From NCBI GenBank assembly GCA_017409215.1, contig JAFQTD010000023.1, positions 92,517 to 156,516 on the forward strand: DNA of 64,000 nucleotides. The letters are read 5' to 3'. The position numbers were made by a program, and so were the translations under genes. The stretch comes from Alphaproteobacteria bacterium. Its GTDB lineage: Bacteria > Pseudomonadota > Alphaproteobacteria > Rs-D84. The notes under the pieces are model-generated. The model had not been told where the DNA came from. It was given only the letters and a program-made list of their open reading frames with translations, and did no database searches. Positions 35,309 to 43,264 of the stretch are shown in pieces (positions within the stretch are counted from its first letter, which is position 1; each line of letters begins with the position of its first letter).

Positions 35309-35557
35309 ATGACACATGATGACGTGTGGCGCGCCATAGAACGCTTTGCCATAGAGCATGGAATGTCGTGTTCCGGACTTGCAAAAAGCAGCGGACTTGA
35401 CCCGACCACATTTAACAAAAGCAAACGCTGGTCCAAAGAAGGGCAACCCAGATGGCCATCAACAAACAGTATTTCAAAGATTTTGGCGTCAACTGGTTCC
35501 AGAATCCAAGATTTTACTAAGCATATTGATGTTCCAGACCCGACAAAAGACTTTTAA
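35309..35557 (+). CDS. Stand-alone HTH domain of the alphaproteobacterial S24-repressor type
   Basis: An 82-residue protein starting MTHDDVWRAIERFAIEHGMS. The text 'GLAKSSGLDPTTFNKSKR' followed by 'PRWPSTNSISKIL' is the characteristic N-terminal DNA-binding domain of a widespread alphaproteobacterial XRE regulator. In that family the domain is normally followed by an S24/LexA-like peptidase domain. Here the gene ends after the HTH at a TAA and a terminator, so the dimerisation/cleavage domain is missing. It may be a naturally short regulator or a truncated one. A GGGAG ribosome site precedes the ATG. Confidence 0.75.
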   Translation: MTHDDVWRAIERFAIEHGMSCSGLAKSSGLDPTTFNKSKRWSKEGQPRWPSTNSISKILASTGSRIQDFTKHIDVPDPTKDF

Positions 35558-35569
35558 AGGCAACCCATA

Positions 35570-35600
35570 AAAGCCCAGATTTACGCATCGGGGCTTTTTT
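35570..35600 (+). terminator. Rho-independent terminator after the HTH gene
   Basis: AAAGCCC and GGGCTTT enclose a 14-base loop and are followed by a T run. Confidence 0.7.
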
Positions 35601-35637
35601 ATTGGACAATTTTTATTCTGTATAGTATGCTTGGTAT

Positions 35638-36057
35638 ATGTTGGCTGGCATTCGTATTTATACATCTGATATTGTATGGCGGCAAATTTTCCTGGATTTG
35701 AACGCGACTGTTATTGATGCGCCATTATTGGCTGATGTGAATTTTGATGATATTACCCCCCGAACGGTTATAAGTCCGATTGAATTAAAGACATTAATAT
35801 TGTCTGCCGTTGACAAGTCCAAGATTTTGCGCGACATATTTGGTCATGATGTTTTATTATCGCAAATTCAAGCACAGATTATTATTTTGTTGCACAAGAC
35901 CGACGGGCTAAATGCTGCGCAGTTAAAACAGGCACTGGGATACCCCAGTGATGTCGCAACACACAGCATTGATACGGCAATATATCAATTACGCAAAAGA
36001 TATGGCAGAAATTTTATAGAAAACGATGGGGGGGTATATAAACTTGGTGGGATATAA
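35638..36057 (+). CDS. Winged-helix protein upstream of birA
   Basis: A 139-residue protein. The C-terminal ~70 residues ('AQIIILLHKTDGLNAAQLKQ' and 'IDTAIYQLRKRYGRNFIEND', then 'YKLGGI') form a winged helix like the effector domain of OmpR-type regulators. The N-terminal half looks like a degenerate receiver-like or unrelated domain without phosphorylation-site residues. There is no ribosome site before ATG 35638, and a TATAGT box lies about 17 bases upstream, so the messenger may have a very short leader. The gene overlaps birA by 32 bases, so the two are co-expressed. Confidence 0.6.
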   Translation: MLAGIRIYTSDIVWRQIFLDLNATVIDAPLLADVNFDDITPRTVISPIELKTLILSAVDKSKILRDIFGHDVLLSQIQAQIIILLHKTDGLNAAQLKQALGYPSDVATHSIDTAIYQLRKRYGRNFIENDGGVYKLGGI

Positions 36058-36709
36058 ATTACTTTCTTTTGACAAGATACCCAGTACCCAGGATTATGCG
36101 CATGAATTAATTTCCAGCGGTCGTGCGGTTAATCGTACCGCGATATTGGCTGCTGCACAATCTGCGGGTCGTGGTCGTTATCGTCGCAAGTGGGTTTCGC
36201 ATCATGGAAATTTATACATCAGCTTTATCTTTTTATCGCCAGAACGAAATCCACGTTTGTCATACTCTGTTGCGGTTGCTGTGGCAGATACGATTGCCTC
36301 TTTTGGTTTACACCCGACTATAAAATGGCCGAATGATATTTTGGTTGATAAAAAGAAGATATCAGGCATATTGATTGAATACTCGGGTGACTATGTTATC
36401 GTTGGGATTGGGATAAATGTTAATTCAAATCCTACGGTTGACAGATACAAAACAACCAAGATGGACAATTATTCTGAAATACCGATGAATGAATTGTTAA
36501 ATCGCCTGATGCGAAATATGGATAAGTGGATAAATGCAGATTTTCGCGCGGTTCGCGCGCGCTGGATGGATTTGGGTGCGTGTCTTAATCGACCGGTGAA
36601 GTATCAGGGCGAACCTGCAATTCTGGTTGGCATAAACGAAAATGGTGCGCTGGTTTTGCGTCGTGACACACGTTATCTGCTGGTTTATGGTGATGAAATC
36701 AGTATATGA
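36026..36709 (+). CDS. birA: Biotin--[acetyl-CoA-carboxylase] ligase
   Basis: A 227-residue enzyme that adenylates biotin and transfers it to the biotin carboxyl carrier protein. 'PSTQDYAHEL' opens the catalytic domain, 'QSAGRGRYRRKWVSHHGNLY' is the biotinyl-AMP loop (GRGRxxRxW), and 'TIKWPNDILVDKKKISGIL' carries the catalytic lysine. A short C-terminal SH3-like domain follows. It lacks an N-terminal repressor domain, but the winged-helix gene overlapping its start could play that role. The start is uncertain: ATG 36026 lies in a G run, and a GTG at 36047 would also work. It is the last host gene before the virion cluster. Confidence 0.9.
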   Translation: MGGYINLVGYKLLSFDKIPSTQDYAHELISSGRAVNRTAILAAAQSAGRGRYRRKWVSHHGNLYISFIFLSPERNPRLSYSVAVAVADTIASFGLHPTIKWPNDILVDKKKISGILIEYSGDYVIVGIGINVNSNPTVDRYKTTKMDNYSEIPMNELLNRLMRNMDKWINADFRAVRARWMDLGACLNRPVKYQGEPAILVGINENGALVLRRDTRYLLVYGDEISI

Positions 36710-36732
36710 TGCGCGCTTTATAAAAAATGTAC

Positions 36733-36761
36733 TTGACTTTTAATAGAAAATATGATAATAT
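36733..36761 (+). promoter_or_regulatory. Promoter in front of the virion gene cluster
   Basis: TTGACT (36733-36738), a 17-base spacer and TAATAT (36756-36761). Two terminator hairpins follow before the first gene, so most transcripts may stop early unless anti-terminated. Confidence 0.65.
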
Positions 36762-36787
36762 GCAATCATAAACAACAGTTTTGATGC

Positions 36788-36847
36788 CCACAACACAGGT
36801 TGTGGTTTTTTTATTTAAATACGCATTTTGGTGCGTATTTTTTTTGT
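36788..36847 (+). terminator. Two consecutive terminators between promoter and first virion gene
   Basis: CCACAAC-ACAG-GTTGTGG followed by TTTTTTT (36788-36812), then AATACGCA-TTTTG-(G)TGCGTATT followed by a T run (36818-36847). Both read on the plus strand inside the leader. Confidence 0.7.
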
Positions 36848-36866
36848 TTAAAAAAAGGCGACATAA

Positions 36867-37277
36867 ATGCAAATGACATTATTAACTAATCCTGACTTGT
36901 CTGCTGGGCTGGCATACAAGGTTGCGCGTATTGTATATGCGCATACAGGTGGTAAGACATTACCATTGGTAGAGGCATTTACATCAATGATAAAAAATCT
37001 ATCAACCAAAACCGGTCAAGAAATAAGTTGTCTTATCAGAAACGCGTCATATTTTTCTGTATTAAATCCTGACGATAAAAATCATTCTTGTTTAAACGTT
37101 AGTGCAGACGATGTTAAATTTCAGATGTGTGTACGCACTGCGCAACGAATGTTGTCTGGTGGGTTGGGGGACTGCTGTTTTGGTGCAACGATGTTTCATT
37201 ATTCGGATAATATTCCAGACTGGGCGATGGCACGTGGTTATATTGCCGATATTGATGGCATATTATTTTACACATAA
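36867..37277 (+). CDS. SleB-like cell-wall hydrolase (virion cluster gene 1)
   Basis: A 136-residue protein. The C-terminal part 'GGLGDCCFGATMFHYSDNIP' followed by 'WAMARGYIADIDG' is the hallmark of cell-wall hydrolases of the SleB/Hydrolase_2 family (GAthfh...PxW). Such enzymes cleave peptidoglycan and serve in many phages and gene transfer agents for host lysis or entry. The N-terminal catalytic glutamate could not be placed by eye. There is no signal peptide, so it depends on a holin or is packaged. AAGG precedes the ATG. The next gene encodes a small membrane protein, an expected lysis partner. Confidence 0.65.
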   Translation: MQMTLLTNPDLSAGLAYKVARIVYAHTGGKTLPLVEAFTSMIKNLSTKTGQEISCLIRNASYFSVLNPDDKNHSCLNVSADDVKFQMCVRTAQRMLSGGLGDCCFGATMFHYSDNIPDWAMARGYIADIDGILFYT

Positions 37278-37300
37278 TTATTTACAAAGGATTATATAAA

Positions 37301-37498
37301 ATGAAAAACATAATCAAGGGTGGGTATTTATCTGGTTATCGAACATATCTTGTATCTGCGTCTGGTATTGTGTCTGCTGTTATTGCATATTTAATTGGCG
37401 ACACAGATATCTTTATAATGTTGCAATCTATATTTACTCTTGGTGGAATATATTTTTTGCGCAAATCCAATGAAAACAAAGGAAGAAACAATGAATAA
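37301..37498 (+). CDS. Small membrane protein, holin-like
   Basis: A 65-residue protein with AAAGGA upstream. It has two hydrophobic segments ('YLVSASGIVSAVIAYLIG' and 'IFIMLQSIFTLGGIYFL') joined by a short acidic turn, with a charged C-terminus (RKSNENKGRNNE). This is the size and topology of class II holins. It lies directly after the cell-wall hydrolase, completing a likely lysis pair. Its last codons overlap the start of the scaffold gene by 8 bases. Confidence 0.6.
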   Translation: MKNIIKGGYLSGYRTYLVSASGIVSAVIAYLIGDTDIFIMLQSIFTLGGIYFLRKSNENKGRNNE

Positions 37499-38147
37499 TA
37501 TACCAGAAAAATTTTTAAGTGATGATGGTACACTGAATACTGATGCGTTAATAAAGTCATATACAGAACTTGAAAAAAAGATTGGAACAATGGTCAGTGT
37601 TCCTAATTCTGAAACAGATGAAAAATCACGATTAAAATTTAATCGTGCGATTGGTGTTCCAGATAGTGCAGCAGACTATCCCAAGAATGATTTATATGAT
37701 GATGAAAATTTACGTCAAAAATTTTTTGATATTGGTTTAACAAAAAATCAGGTTCAGAAAATTTATGAAATTGCTGATGAATTTTTGTCGCCTGTTATTT
37801 CAGATTTATTTTCCACGCGTGACCAGAACAACGCGATTGCAGAATTAAAAACATTTTTTGGTGGAACAGAAAAAATGACAGATGCATTGCGTGCAATTGA
37901 TGCATTTGGCACACGCTTTTTACCACACGAAGCGTTTGAAGTATTGTGTTCCAGCGCCCAGGGAATCCAAAGCATATACAAGATGATGCAATCAATGGAA
38001 CCCGATGTAAAAACTGATAAGAATGAAGTTGTTGCCTTAACAGAAAAAGATTTGCGCCAGATGATGCAAGACCCAAAATATTGGCGTGATAAAGATACTG
38101 AATATATTCGAAAAATAGAAAATGGATTTAAAAAATTATATTCATAA
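37491..38147 (+). CDS. Capsid assembly scaffold-like protein
   Basis: A 218-residue acidic, helical protein starting at ATG 37491 (AAAGGAAG upstream). The N-terminal text 'PEKFLSDDGTLNTDALIKSY' and 'AIGVPDSAADYPKNDLYD' is typical of putative scaffold proteins of podoviruses and of phage clusters in alphaproteobacteria. Its position just before the capsid genes fits. The C-terminus is a basic amphipathic helix ('YIRKIENGFKKLYS'), as expected for a coat-binding end. It would guide procapsid assembly and leave before DNA packaging. Confidence 0.65.
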   Translation: MNNIPEKFLSDDGTLNTDALIKSYTELEKKIGTMVSVPNSETDEKSRLKFNRAIGVPDSAADYPKNDLYDDENLRQKFFDIGLTKNQVQKIYEIADEFLSPVISDLFSTRDQNNAIAELKTFFGGTEKMTDALRAIDAFGTRFLPHEAFEVLCSSAQGIQSIYKMMQSMEPDVKTDKNEVVALTEKDLRQMMQDPKYWRDKDTEYIRKIENGFKKLYS

Positions 38148-38260
38148 CAGAAAAAAATCAAAATGTTCTTTACTCTGTTTTGTGTTTTATGATAGAATAT
38201 AAATCAAGAACAAAATTGGATTTGTTCTATCCAAAAACAATATAGAAAGGAGAGAAAGAA

Positions 38261-38638
38261 ATGGCATTATTTGGTTGGTTCAAAAAGAAAGAAAAAGTAG
38301 TTGCAAAACCAGTTGCAAAAAAAGCACCTGCAAAAAAAGCGCCTGCAAAACCAGCTGCAAAGAAAGCACCTGCAAAAAAAGCGGCTGCAAAACCAGTTGC
38401 AAAGAAAGCACCTGCAAAAAAAGTAGCAGCAAAACCAGTTGCAAAGAAAGCACCTGCAAAAAAAGCAGTTGTAAAACCAGTTGCAAAGAAAGCACCTGCG
38501 AAAAAAGTGGCTGCAAAACCAGTTGCGAAAAAAGCACCTGCAAAAAAAGCGGTTGCAAAACCAGTTGCGAAAAAAGCGCCTGTAAAAAAAGTGGCTGCAA
38601 AACCAGTTGCAAAAAAAACATGTGCCAAGAAAAAATAA
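38261..38638 (+). CDS. Histone-H1-like Lys/Ala/Pro repeat protein
   Basis: A 125-residue, extremely basic protein. After [14 protein letters not shown] come about eight near-perfect repeats of a 14-residue unit like '[14 protein letters not shown]'. Such H1-like tails bind and compact DNA without sequence specificity, as in bacterial AlgP/HctB-type proteins. The gene has its own strong ribosome site (AAGGAGAG), a possible promoter in 38170-38205 and its own terminator, so it can be expressed independently. It lies between the scaffold and major capsid genes, where a DNA-condensing factor may act in packaging. It could also be a host nucleoid protein that happens to sit here. Confidence 0.8.
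   Translation: MALFGWFKKKEKVVAKPVAKKAPAKKAPAKPAAKKAPAKKAAAKPVAKKAPAKKVAAKPVAKKAPAKKAVVKPVAKKAPAKKVAAKPVAKKAPAKKAVAKPVAKKAPVKKVAAKPVAKKTCAKKK
38291..38620 (+). repeat. 42-bp tandem repeats inside the H1-like gene
   Basis: About eight in-frame copies of a 42-base unit (GTTGCAAAGAAAGCACCTGC AAAAAAAGC...), differing mainly at third positions. Copy number probably varies between strains. Confidence 0.8.
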
Positions 38639-38655
38639 GCACATAGAAAAAATAT

Positions 38656-38731
38656 AAACCCACGAATAATCGTGGGTTTTTTCTTTAAAAAAATCAGTCA
38701 GTATTTGTGCACAGTCTGACTGATTTTTTTT
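38656..38731 (+). terminator. Two terminators between the H1-like and capsid genes
   Basis: AAACCCACGA-ATAA-TCGTGGGTTT followed by T (38656-38682), then AAATCAGTCAG..CTGACTGATTT followed by T (38691-38731). They isolate the H1-like gene from the capsid gene. Confidence 0.8.
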
Positions 38732-38860
38732 ATCAGGATAATTCGTATTTTTACGAACCCTACAGATTTTTGTTAACAGGCGCACAAGTTGCACAACCTG
38801 AAACAGAAAACAAGCCACGATATTGAATCGTTTTTTTAACATAAACCAAAGGATTTTTTT

Positions 38861-39688
38861 ATGTCTGTTTCCATAGATAATGTTTTTGTGAAACAATTTG
38901 AAGCGGATGTTCATTTGGCATATCAGCAAATGGGCACCAAATTGCGTTCGACTGTACGCAGTAAAAGTGGTGTTGTTGGTGCGTCTACTGTTTTTCAAAA
39001 AGTAGGTCGCGGCACAGCCAGCACCAAATCACGCCATGGAATTGTTCCTGTGATGAATTTGAATCACGAACCCGTTGAATGTATCTTGCAAGATTATTAT
39101 GCGGGTGACTGGGTTGATAGTCTGGATGAATTAAAAACAAATATTGATGAACGTCGTGTTGTTGCATCTGCTGGTGCATATGCACTGGGTCGCAAGACCG
39201 ATGAACTAATTATCAAGGCAATGAACAATTCTGTTTTGACAGTTGGCGATTATTCATCAGGTTTAACAAAAGACCTGGTTTTGTCTGCCTTGGAAGTTCT
39301 AAATACAAACGACGTTCCTGATGACGGTCGCAGATTTGCGGTTGTTGGTGTTCATCAATGGAACGAATTATTGACAATGGATGAATTTGTTTCTGCTGAT
39401 TATGTCGGTAATACGACACCGTTGTTAAATGGTGCCGAAGCGCGCAAATGGTTGGGAATTACATGGATATTGCATAATGGATTGCCTTCGACTGGTACAA
39501 ATCGTGATTGCTTTATCTATCATTCATCCAGCATTGGGCACGCCTGTGGTCAAGAAGTCAAGACAGATATTTCATGGCATGGTGAACGTGCTGCAAACTT
39601 TATCAGCAACAGTATGTCCCAGGGCGCAGTCTTGATTGATTCGGACGGAATTGTTCGTGTTAAGTGTTCTGATACCGCAGCTGCATAA
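38861..39688 (+). CDS. Major capsid protein, podovirus-like
   Basis: A 275-residue protein beginning MSVSIDNVFVKQFEADVHLA. The text 'LRSTVRSKSGVVGASTVFQK' and 'YYAGDWVDSLDELKTNIDER' followed by 'AGAYALGRKTDELIIKAM' is familiar from capsid proteins in alphaproteobacterial podovirus-like clusters. The length and the alpha/beta pattern fit the HK97 fold. There is no prohead-protease site or delta domain, consistent with a separate scaffold protein. An AAAGG ribosome site lies upstream. The frame is intact and its base composition resembles host genes. It would form the shell of the particle. Confidence 0.75.
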   Translation: MSVSIDNVFVKQFEADVHLAYQQMGTKLRSTVRSKSGVVGASTVFQKVGRGTASTKSRHGIVPVMNLNHEPVECILQDYYAGDWVDSLDELKTNIDERRVVASAGAYALGRKTDELIIKAMNNSVLTVGDYSSGLTKDLVLSALEVLNTNDVPDDGRRFAVVGVHQWNELLTMDEFVSADYVGNTTPLLNGAEARKWLGITWILHNGLPSTGTNRDCFIYHSSSIGHACGQEVKTDISWHGERAANFISNSMSQGAVLIDSDGIVRVKCSDTAAA

Positions 39689-39730
39689 ATAAAAATCACA
39701 ATAAAAATCATATAAACAAAAGGAAAAAAA

Positions 39731-39964
39731 ATGGCATTTCAGAATAAAAATTTATCTGTGATTGCATATGCAAACGGATTTACATTGTGGCATTATTGCA
39801 GCGCATCAGAAACCTTATCTACGATTACTGCTAATGGCTATTTTAATGCTGTAAAGACACTAATGAATATCGGTGATATTATCATTATAAACGCATCAGA
39901 TAATACCGCGATAAAGAAAATTAATTTAACAGAATTGAATGTCACAACAGTCGCATTAGCATAG
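39731..39964 (+). CDS. Small capsid-associated protein (decoration or head-fibre-like)
   Basis: A 77-residue protein starting MAFQNKNLSVIAYANGFTLW. It has AAAGG upstream and lies 42 bases after the capsid stop. A short protein with the NLSVIAYANGFTLWHY motif is commonly found directly after this type of capsid gene. It is rich in beta strands and small residues and has no signal peptide. A decoration or stabilising role is likely by position only. Confidence 0.55.
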   Translation: MAFQNKNLSVIAYANGFTLWHYCSASETLSTITANGYFNAVKTLMNIGDIIIINASDNTAIKKINLTELNVTTVALA

Positions 39965-40040
39965 TTTTATTATATAAATACAGCCGGTTATTTTATGAAT
40001 GACCGGCTTAAATTTTTCTCAGACCAAAAGGGCTTACATA

Positions 40041-40559
40041 ATGCTTACAAAACTAGATTTATGTTCGATGGCGTTCTTGAAATTAGGCGAAGAACCAATA
40101 CAGTCGTTTCAACAAGACACCGCATCGGCAAAAATATCCAGAACATTATATGATACGGTTATCGATTCATTGTTATCTGTGCATCCTTGGCGTTTTGCGA
40201 CATCAGAATTAAGGCTTGCAAAAAATTCCAACAATGAATTTTTAATTCCTGCAAATGTTTTGCGAATATTGAAAACAGATGGTCATATTTTTGGCAACAA
40301 AATACATTCTGACAAAGACAGCATTTTAATTACTGCACTTGTTCGAACCGCACCAGAAGATTTTCCAAGTTATTTTATTTCTGTTGCGGCAACCCGTCTT
40401 GCGATGGAATTCTGTCTGCCCTTGCAGGGGGACAAGACATTGTTTAGAACACTGGTTTCATTATATGAAACGGAATTACAGACGGCGAAATTTATCGACA
40501 GCACGATGACAACATCAACACTGATAGATAAATTTTCACTAATCAGCGCGCGATTTTAA
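40041..40559 (+). CDS. Tail tubular protein A-like (adaptor)
   Basis: A 172-residue protein. 'LDLCSMAFLKLGEEPIQSF' at the N-terminus, followed by 'LYDTVIDSLLSVHPWRFAT', is the signature of tail tubular protein A / adaptor proteins (T7 gp11-like), where the A-l-x-x-L-G start and the hPWrFA motif recur. Twelve copies would connect the portal to the nozzle. ATG 40041 has AAAGGG upstream; a frame from 39999 lacks one. The next gene begins 14 bases after its stop. Confidence 0.7.
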   Translation: MLTKLDLCSMAFLKLGEEPIQSFQQDTASAKISRTLYDTVIDSLLSVHPWRFATSELRLAKNSNNEFLIPANVLRILKTDGHIFGNKIHSDKDSILITALVRTAPEDFPSYFISVAATRLAMEFCLPLQGDKTLFRTLVSLYETELQTAKFIDSTMTTSTLIDKFSLISARF

Positions 40560-40573
40560 TCAAAGGTTTTTCA

Positions 40574-42289
40574 ATGTCAGATTTTATAAAAACACAAACT
40601 TCATTTGCAAATGGCGAAGTTGGTCCAGAATTTTTCACAACAGACAACATAAATGGATTGTCTTGTCTTGAAAATATGGATGTTTTATCTGGTGGTGGCA
40701 TATCAAGGCGTGCGGGTCTTGTATCTGTGGCGCAATTACCTGGTACGGCACGATTGTTTTCGTTTTCCGTATCGGATGCCCAAGAATATATTGTTGTTCT
40801 CAGCAATTATCGTATGGATATCTATAATCGCGATGCGCATATTCAACGAATAATTACCCCCTGGACTTATTCCGAGATTAGCACCATACAATGCGCCCAA
40901 CGTTTTAACACCATGATATTTGTGCATTCAGAATGCGCGCCACAAATTTTGTGCAAGACAGATCAAGGTTTTCAATTAACCGAATTTGGCTTTGCCAAAA
41001 ATTTACCAGATATATCAGTTAATGCGCCCTTTGTTCGGTTTGATGATTCAACAGATATTACAATAACGGTCACCGCGAATCAAAACAGTAATAATCGCGC
41101 AACATTTACGACCAACAAAGATTTTTGGACACCGGAAAAAGTGTACGGTATTTTTTCATTACTTGGCTGTCAATGGTCAATCATTGAATATATTGATGCC
41201 CGCAATGTGATTGCGGTTGCCAATGGCATATACACAGTTCCCGCCACCCCTGTATCTGATTGGACTGAAATTGCGTTCAGTCGATATCGTGGTTGGCCAC
41301 GCAGCATTACATTTCACCAAGATAGACTAATTTTTGGTGGTACGCGCAGTTGGCCTGGGGGGATATGGATGTCACAGGTTGGGCGACATAATAATTTTAA
41401 CACAGGCACCGGTCTTGACGATGAAGCAACATTTGTTTCTTTGCAATCACAACAGCGCCAGCAGATTTATACAGTTGTAAGTTCTGATAATTTACAGATA
41501 TTAACGACTGTTGGCGAATGGGCAATTTCGAACAAGCCCTTGACCCCGTCTGCGGTTGATATCAAGCAGCATACTTCTGTTGGATCTTATTCAGCATGTT
41601 ATCTGCCACCGCAACAAATAGAGGGTTCGACCGTATTCATTGCAGGTAATGGTCGTGACATTCGCGAACTAAGCCTTGATGATTTATCTGAAACATATAA
41701 TGCGACAGATTTGTGTGCCTTGTCAAAGCATCTGATGGGGACACCAATTGGTATTGCGTATAATGCATCATTACGGCGTCTGTACATTGTCAGACAAGAC
41801 GGAAGAATGTCCGTACTGAATCACAACCCATCACTGGGCGTATCTGCGTGGGGGACATACAATACAAACGGACAGTTTTTGTCAGTTTGTGTTTGTGATG
41901 GCAGAACATACGTTATTGTTCAACGTACGGACGGTGCTTATTTAGAGTATTTCGATACATCTGCACTGCAGGATGCAGGCACATACACTTTTTCATACAA
42001 GGCATCAGGTTTACCCTTGCGTGCATCTGGTCACAATGTTTCGAATATAAAGTTAAAAAAAATAACTGCCCGCATAATGAACACAAAAGACATAAACATA
42101 AACAATCATAATATTTCATTACCGAATGAAATCTATGCAACTGATGCAGATGGTTTTACGGGGGATGTATCTGTTAATTTGCTGGGGACTATGTGTGCCA
42201 CGATGAATCCTGTCTGGACTATACATGGCGCAACCCCGTATCCCGCAACAGTATTATCAATAACAATGTATGGTTGGTATACAATATAA
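40574..42289 (+). CDS. Tail tubular protein B-like (nozzle)
   Basis: A 571-residue protein starting 'SDFIKTQTSFANGEVGPEFF', with 'LENMDVLSGGGISRRAGLV' near residue 35. These blocks (sFxnGEvsp, L.N....GG..rRpG) are typical of T7 gp12-like nozzle proteins. The middle is made of repeated strands ('FHQDRLIFGGTRSWPGGIWM'), fitting a beta-propeller. It would close the short tail. A distinct tail fibre gene is not present in the cluster, so host recognition may rest on this protein or be encoded elsewhere. Confidence 0.75.
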   Translation: MSDFIKTQTSFANGEVGPEFFTTDNINGLSCLENMDVLSGGGISRRAGLVSVAQLPGTARLFSFSVSDAQEYIVVLSNYRMDIYNRDAHIQRIITPWTYSEISTIQCAQRFNTMIFVHSECAPQILCKTDQGFQLTEFGFAKNLPDISVNAPFVRFDDSTDITITVTANQNSNNRATFTTNKDFWTPEKVYGIFSLLGCQWSIIEYIDARNVIAVANGIYTVPATPVSDWTEIAFSRYRGWPRSITFHQDRLIFGGTRSWPGGIWMSQVGRHNNFNTGTGLDDEATFVSLQSQQRQQIYTVVSSDNLQILTTVGEWAISNKPLTPSAVDIKQHTSVGSYSACYLPPQQIEGSTVFIAGNGRDIRELSLDDLSETYNATDLCALSKHLMGTPIGIAYNASLRRLYIVRQDGRMSVLNHNPSLGVSAWGTYNTNGQFLSVCVCDGRTYVIVQRTDGAYLEYFDTSALQDAGTYTFSYKASGLPLRASGHNVSNIKLKKITARIMNTKDININNHNISLPNEIYATDADGFTGDVSVNLLGTMCATMNPVWTIHGATPYPATVLSITMYGWYTI

Positions 42290-42306
42290 AAACAAAGGAA
42301 TAAAAA

Positions 42307-42654
42307 ATGGGACAACTTGTATCTGATATAACAGAAATTTTAGATTATAAAGAATCCAAGAAAGACGCACAAAAACAGCGTCAAGCAATCTTGTCACAAA
42401 TGGCGGTGGATAAAACCGAGAAAAACAATATCATAAAAAAAGCATTGGCGACCCAACGTGCAAAATACGGTGCATCTGGTCGTGCTTCGTCCGGTATTAC
42501 CGAAGGTGCAGTTCTTGCGCGGTTGCGTGATGAAACGGCTGCGCCTTATGTGGAAAAAGACAAAAAGAATCTGGAAAAATTGAGAAATATCCAGCCCAAG
42601 AAAAGCAATTTATTGCAATCCTTGCTATCCAGATTTGACAAGATTGTTGGCTAG
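42307..42654 (+). CDS. Small helical virion-cluster protein
   Basis: A 115-residue, very basic and helical protein (KKDAQKQRQAILSQMAVDK; 'TQRAKYGASGRASSGITEGA'). Similar short proteins with an AxYGAsGxxxxsGS-like motif lie in podovirus-like clusters between the nozzle and terminase genes, and some are internal virion proteins. It has AAAGGAA upstream and starts 18 bases after the nozzle stop. No enzymatic motif is seen. Confidence 0.5.
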   Translation: MGQLVSDITEILDYKESKKDAQKQRQAILSQMAVDKTEKNNIIKKALATQRAKYGASGRASSGITEGAVLARLRDETAAPYVEKDKKNLEKLRNIQPKKSNLLQSLLSRFDKIVG

Positions 42655-42667
42655 AATCCATACAGTG

Positions 42668-43264
42668 ATGTTAAAAGTATTTTACAATTTCATCGACACA
42701 TGGAATCAAGTGCTTGGTTTAACAACCCCATCGCATCACCGTCAAATCATAGAATTTTTATATTCTGTATTAACAGATGCGCCACATCGTGGATTATTGA
42801 TGGCATTTCGTCATTCTGGAAAATCGACGGTCTTGGGAATATTTATTGCCTGTGTATTGTATTTGCGTCCCCAGACCAGAATTTTGGTTTTATCTGCTGA
42901 AACTGGTCTGGCATCACGTATGGTATCGCACATACGTCACATATTGGAAAACCATCCATTGTGTTCAGAGCTTATTCCTGCAAATCGGAAAGAATGGTCC
43001 AGTGGTCGCATAACAGTAAATCGTCCACTGGGCATACGTGAACCATCCGTTATATGCCAAGGCATACATGGCAATATTACTGGAATGCGTGCAGATTTGA
43101 TTATATGTGATGACATAGAGGTTCCAAATACATCAAACACACCGCAAAAACGTGAAAATCTTCGTGAAAGACTGCGTGAACTGGACTTTATCTTGTCGCC
43201 AGACGGTGCGATTATCTATATCGGCACCCCGCACACACAAGACACGATTTATCGAACAGACTAG
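42668..43264 (+). CDS. Large terminase, ATPase half (split gene)
   Basis: A 198-residue protein containing the motor domain of a T7-like large terminase: Walker A 'AFRHSGKSTVLG' (46-57), a following 'ILVLSAETGLASRM' helix, Walker B 'ADLIICDDIEVPN' near 143, and the coupling motif 'IYIGTPHTQDTIYRTD' at the very C-terminus. In whole terminases this is followed within a few residues by the nuclease domain. Here a TAG ends the frame, and the nuclease half lies at 46582-47451, across three opposite-strand genes. The CTAG at 43261-43264 serves as stop codon for both this gene and the convergent one. GTG 42665 is an alternative start, and no clear ribosome site is visible. The frame is intact, arguing against simple decay. 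Confidence 0.8.
   Translation: MLKVFYNFIDTWNQVLGLTTPSHHRQIIEFLYSVLTDAPHRGLLMAFRHSGKSTVLGIFIACVLYLRPQTRILVLSAETGLASRMVSHIRHILENHPLCSELIPANRKEWSSGRITVNRPLGIREPSVICQGIHGNITGMRADLIICDDIEVPNTSNTPQKRENLRERLRELDFILSPDGAIIYIGTPHTQDTIYRTD

Noticed and set aside
38227..38998. Phe/Ala-rich and Cys-rich frames opposite the H1-like gene
   Set aside because: They are shadows of the Lys/Ala/Pro repeats, have no ribosome sites and span terminators.
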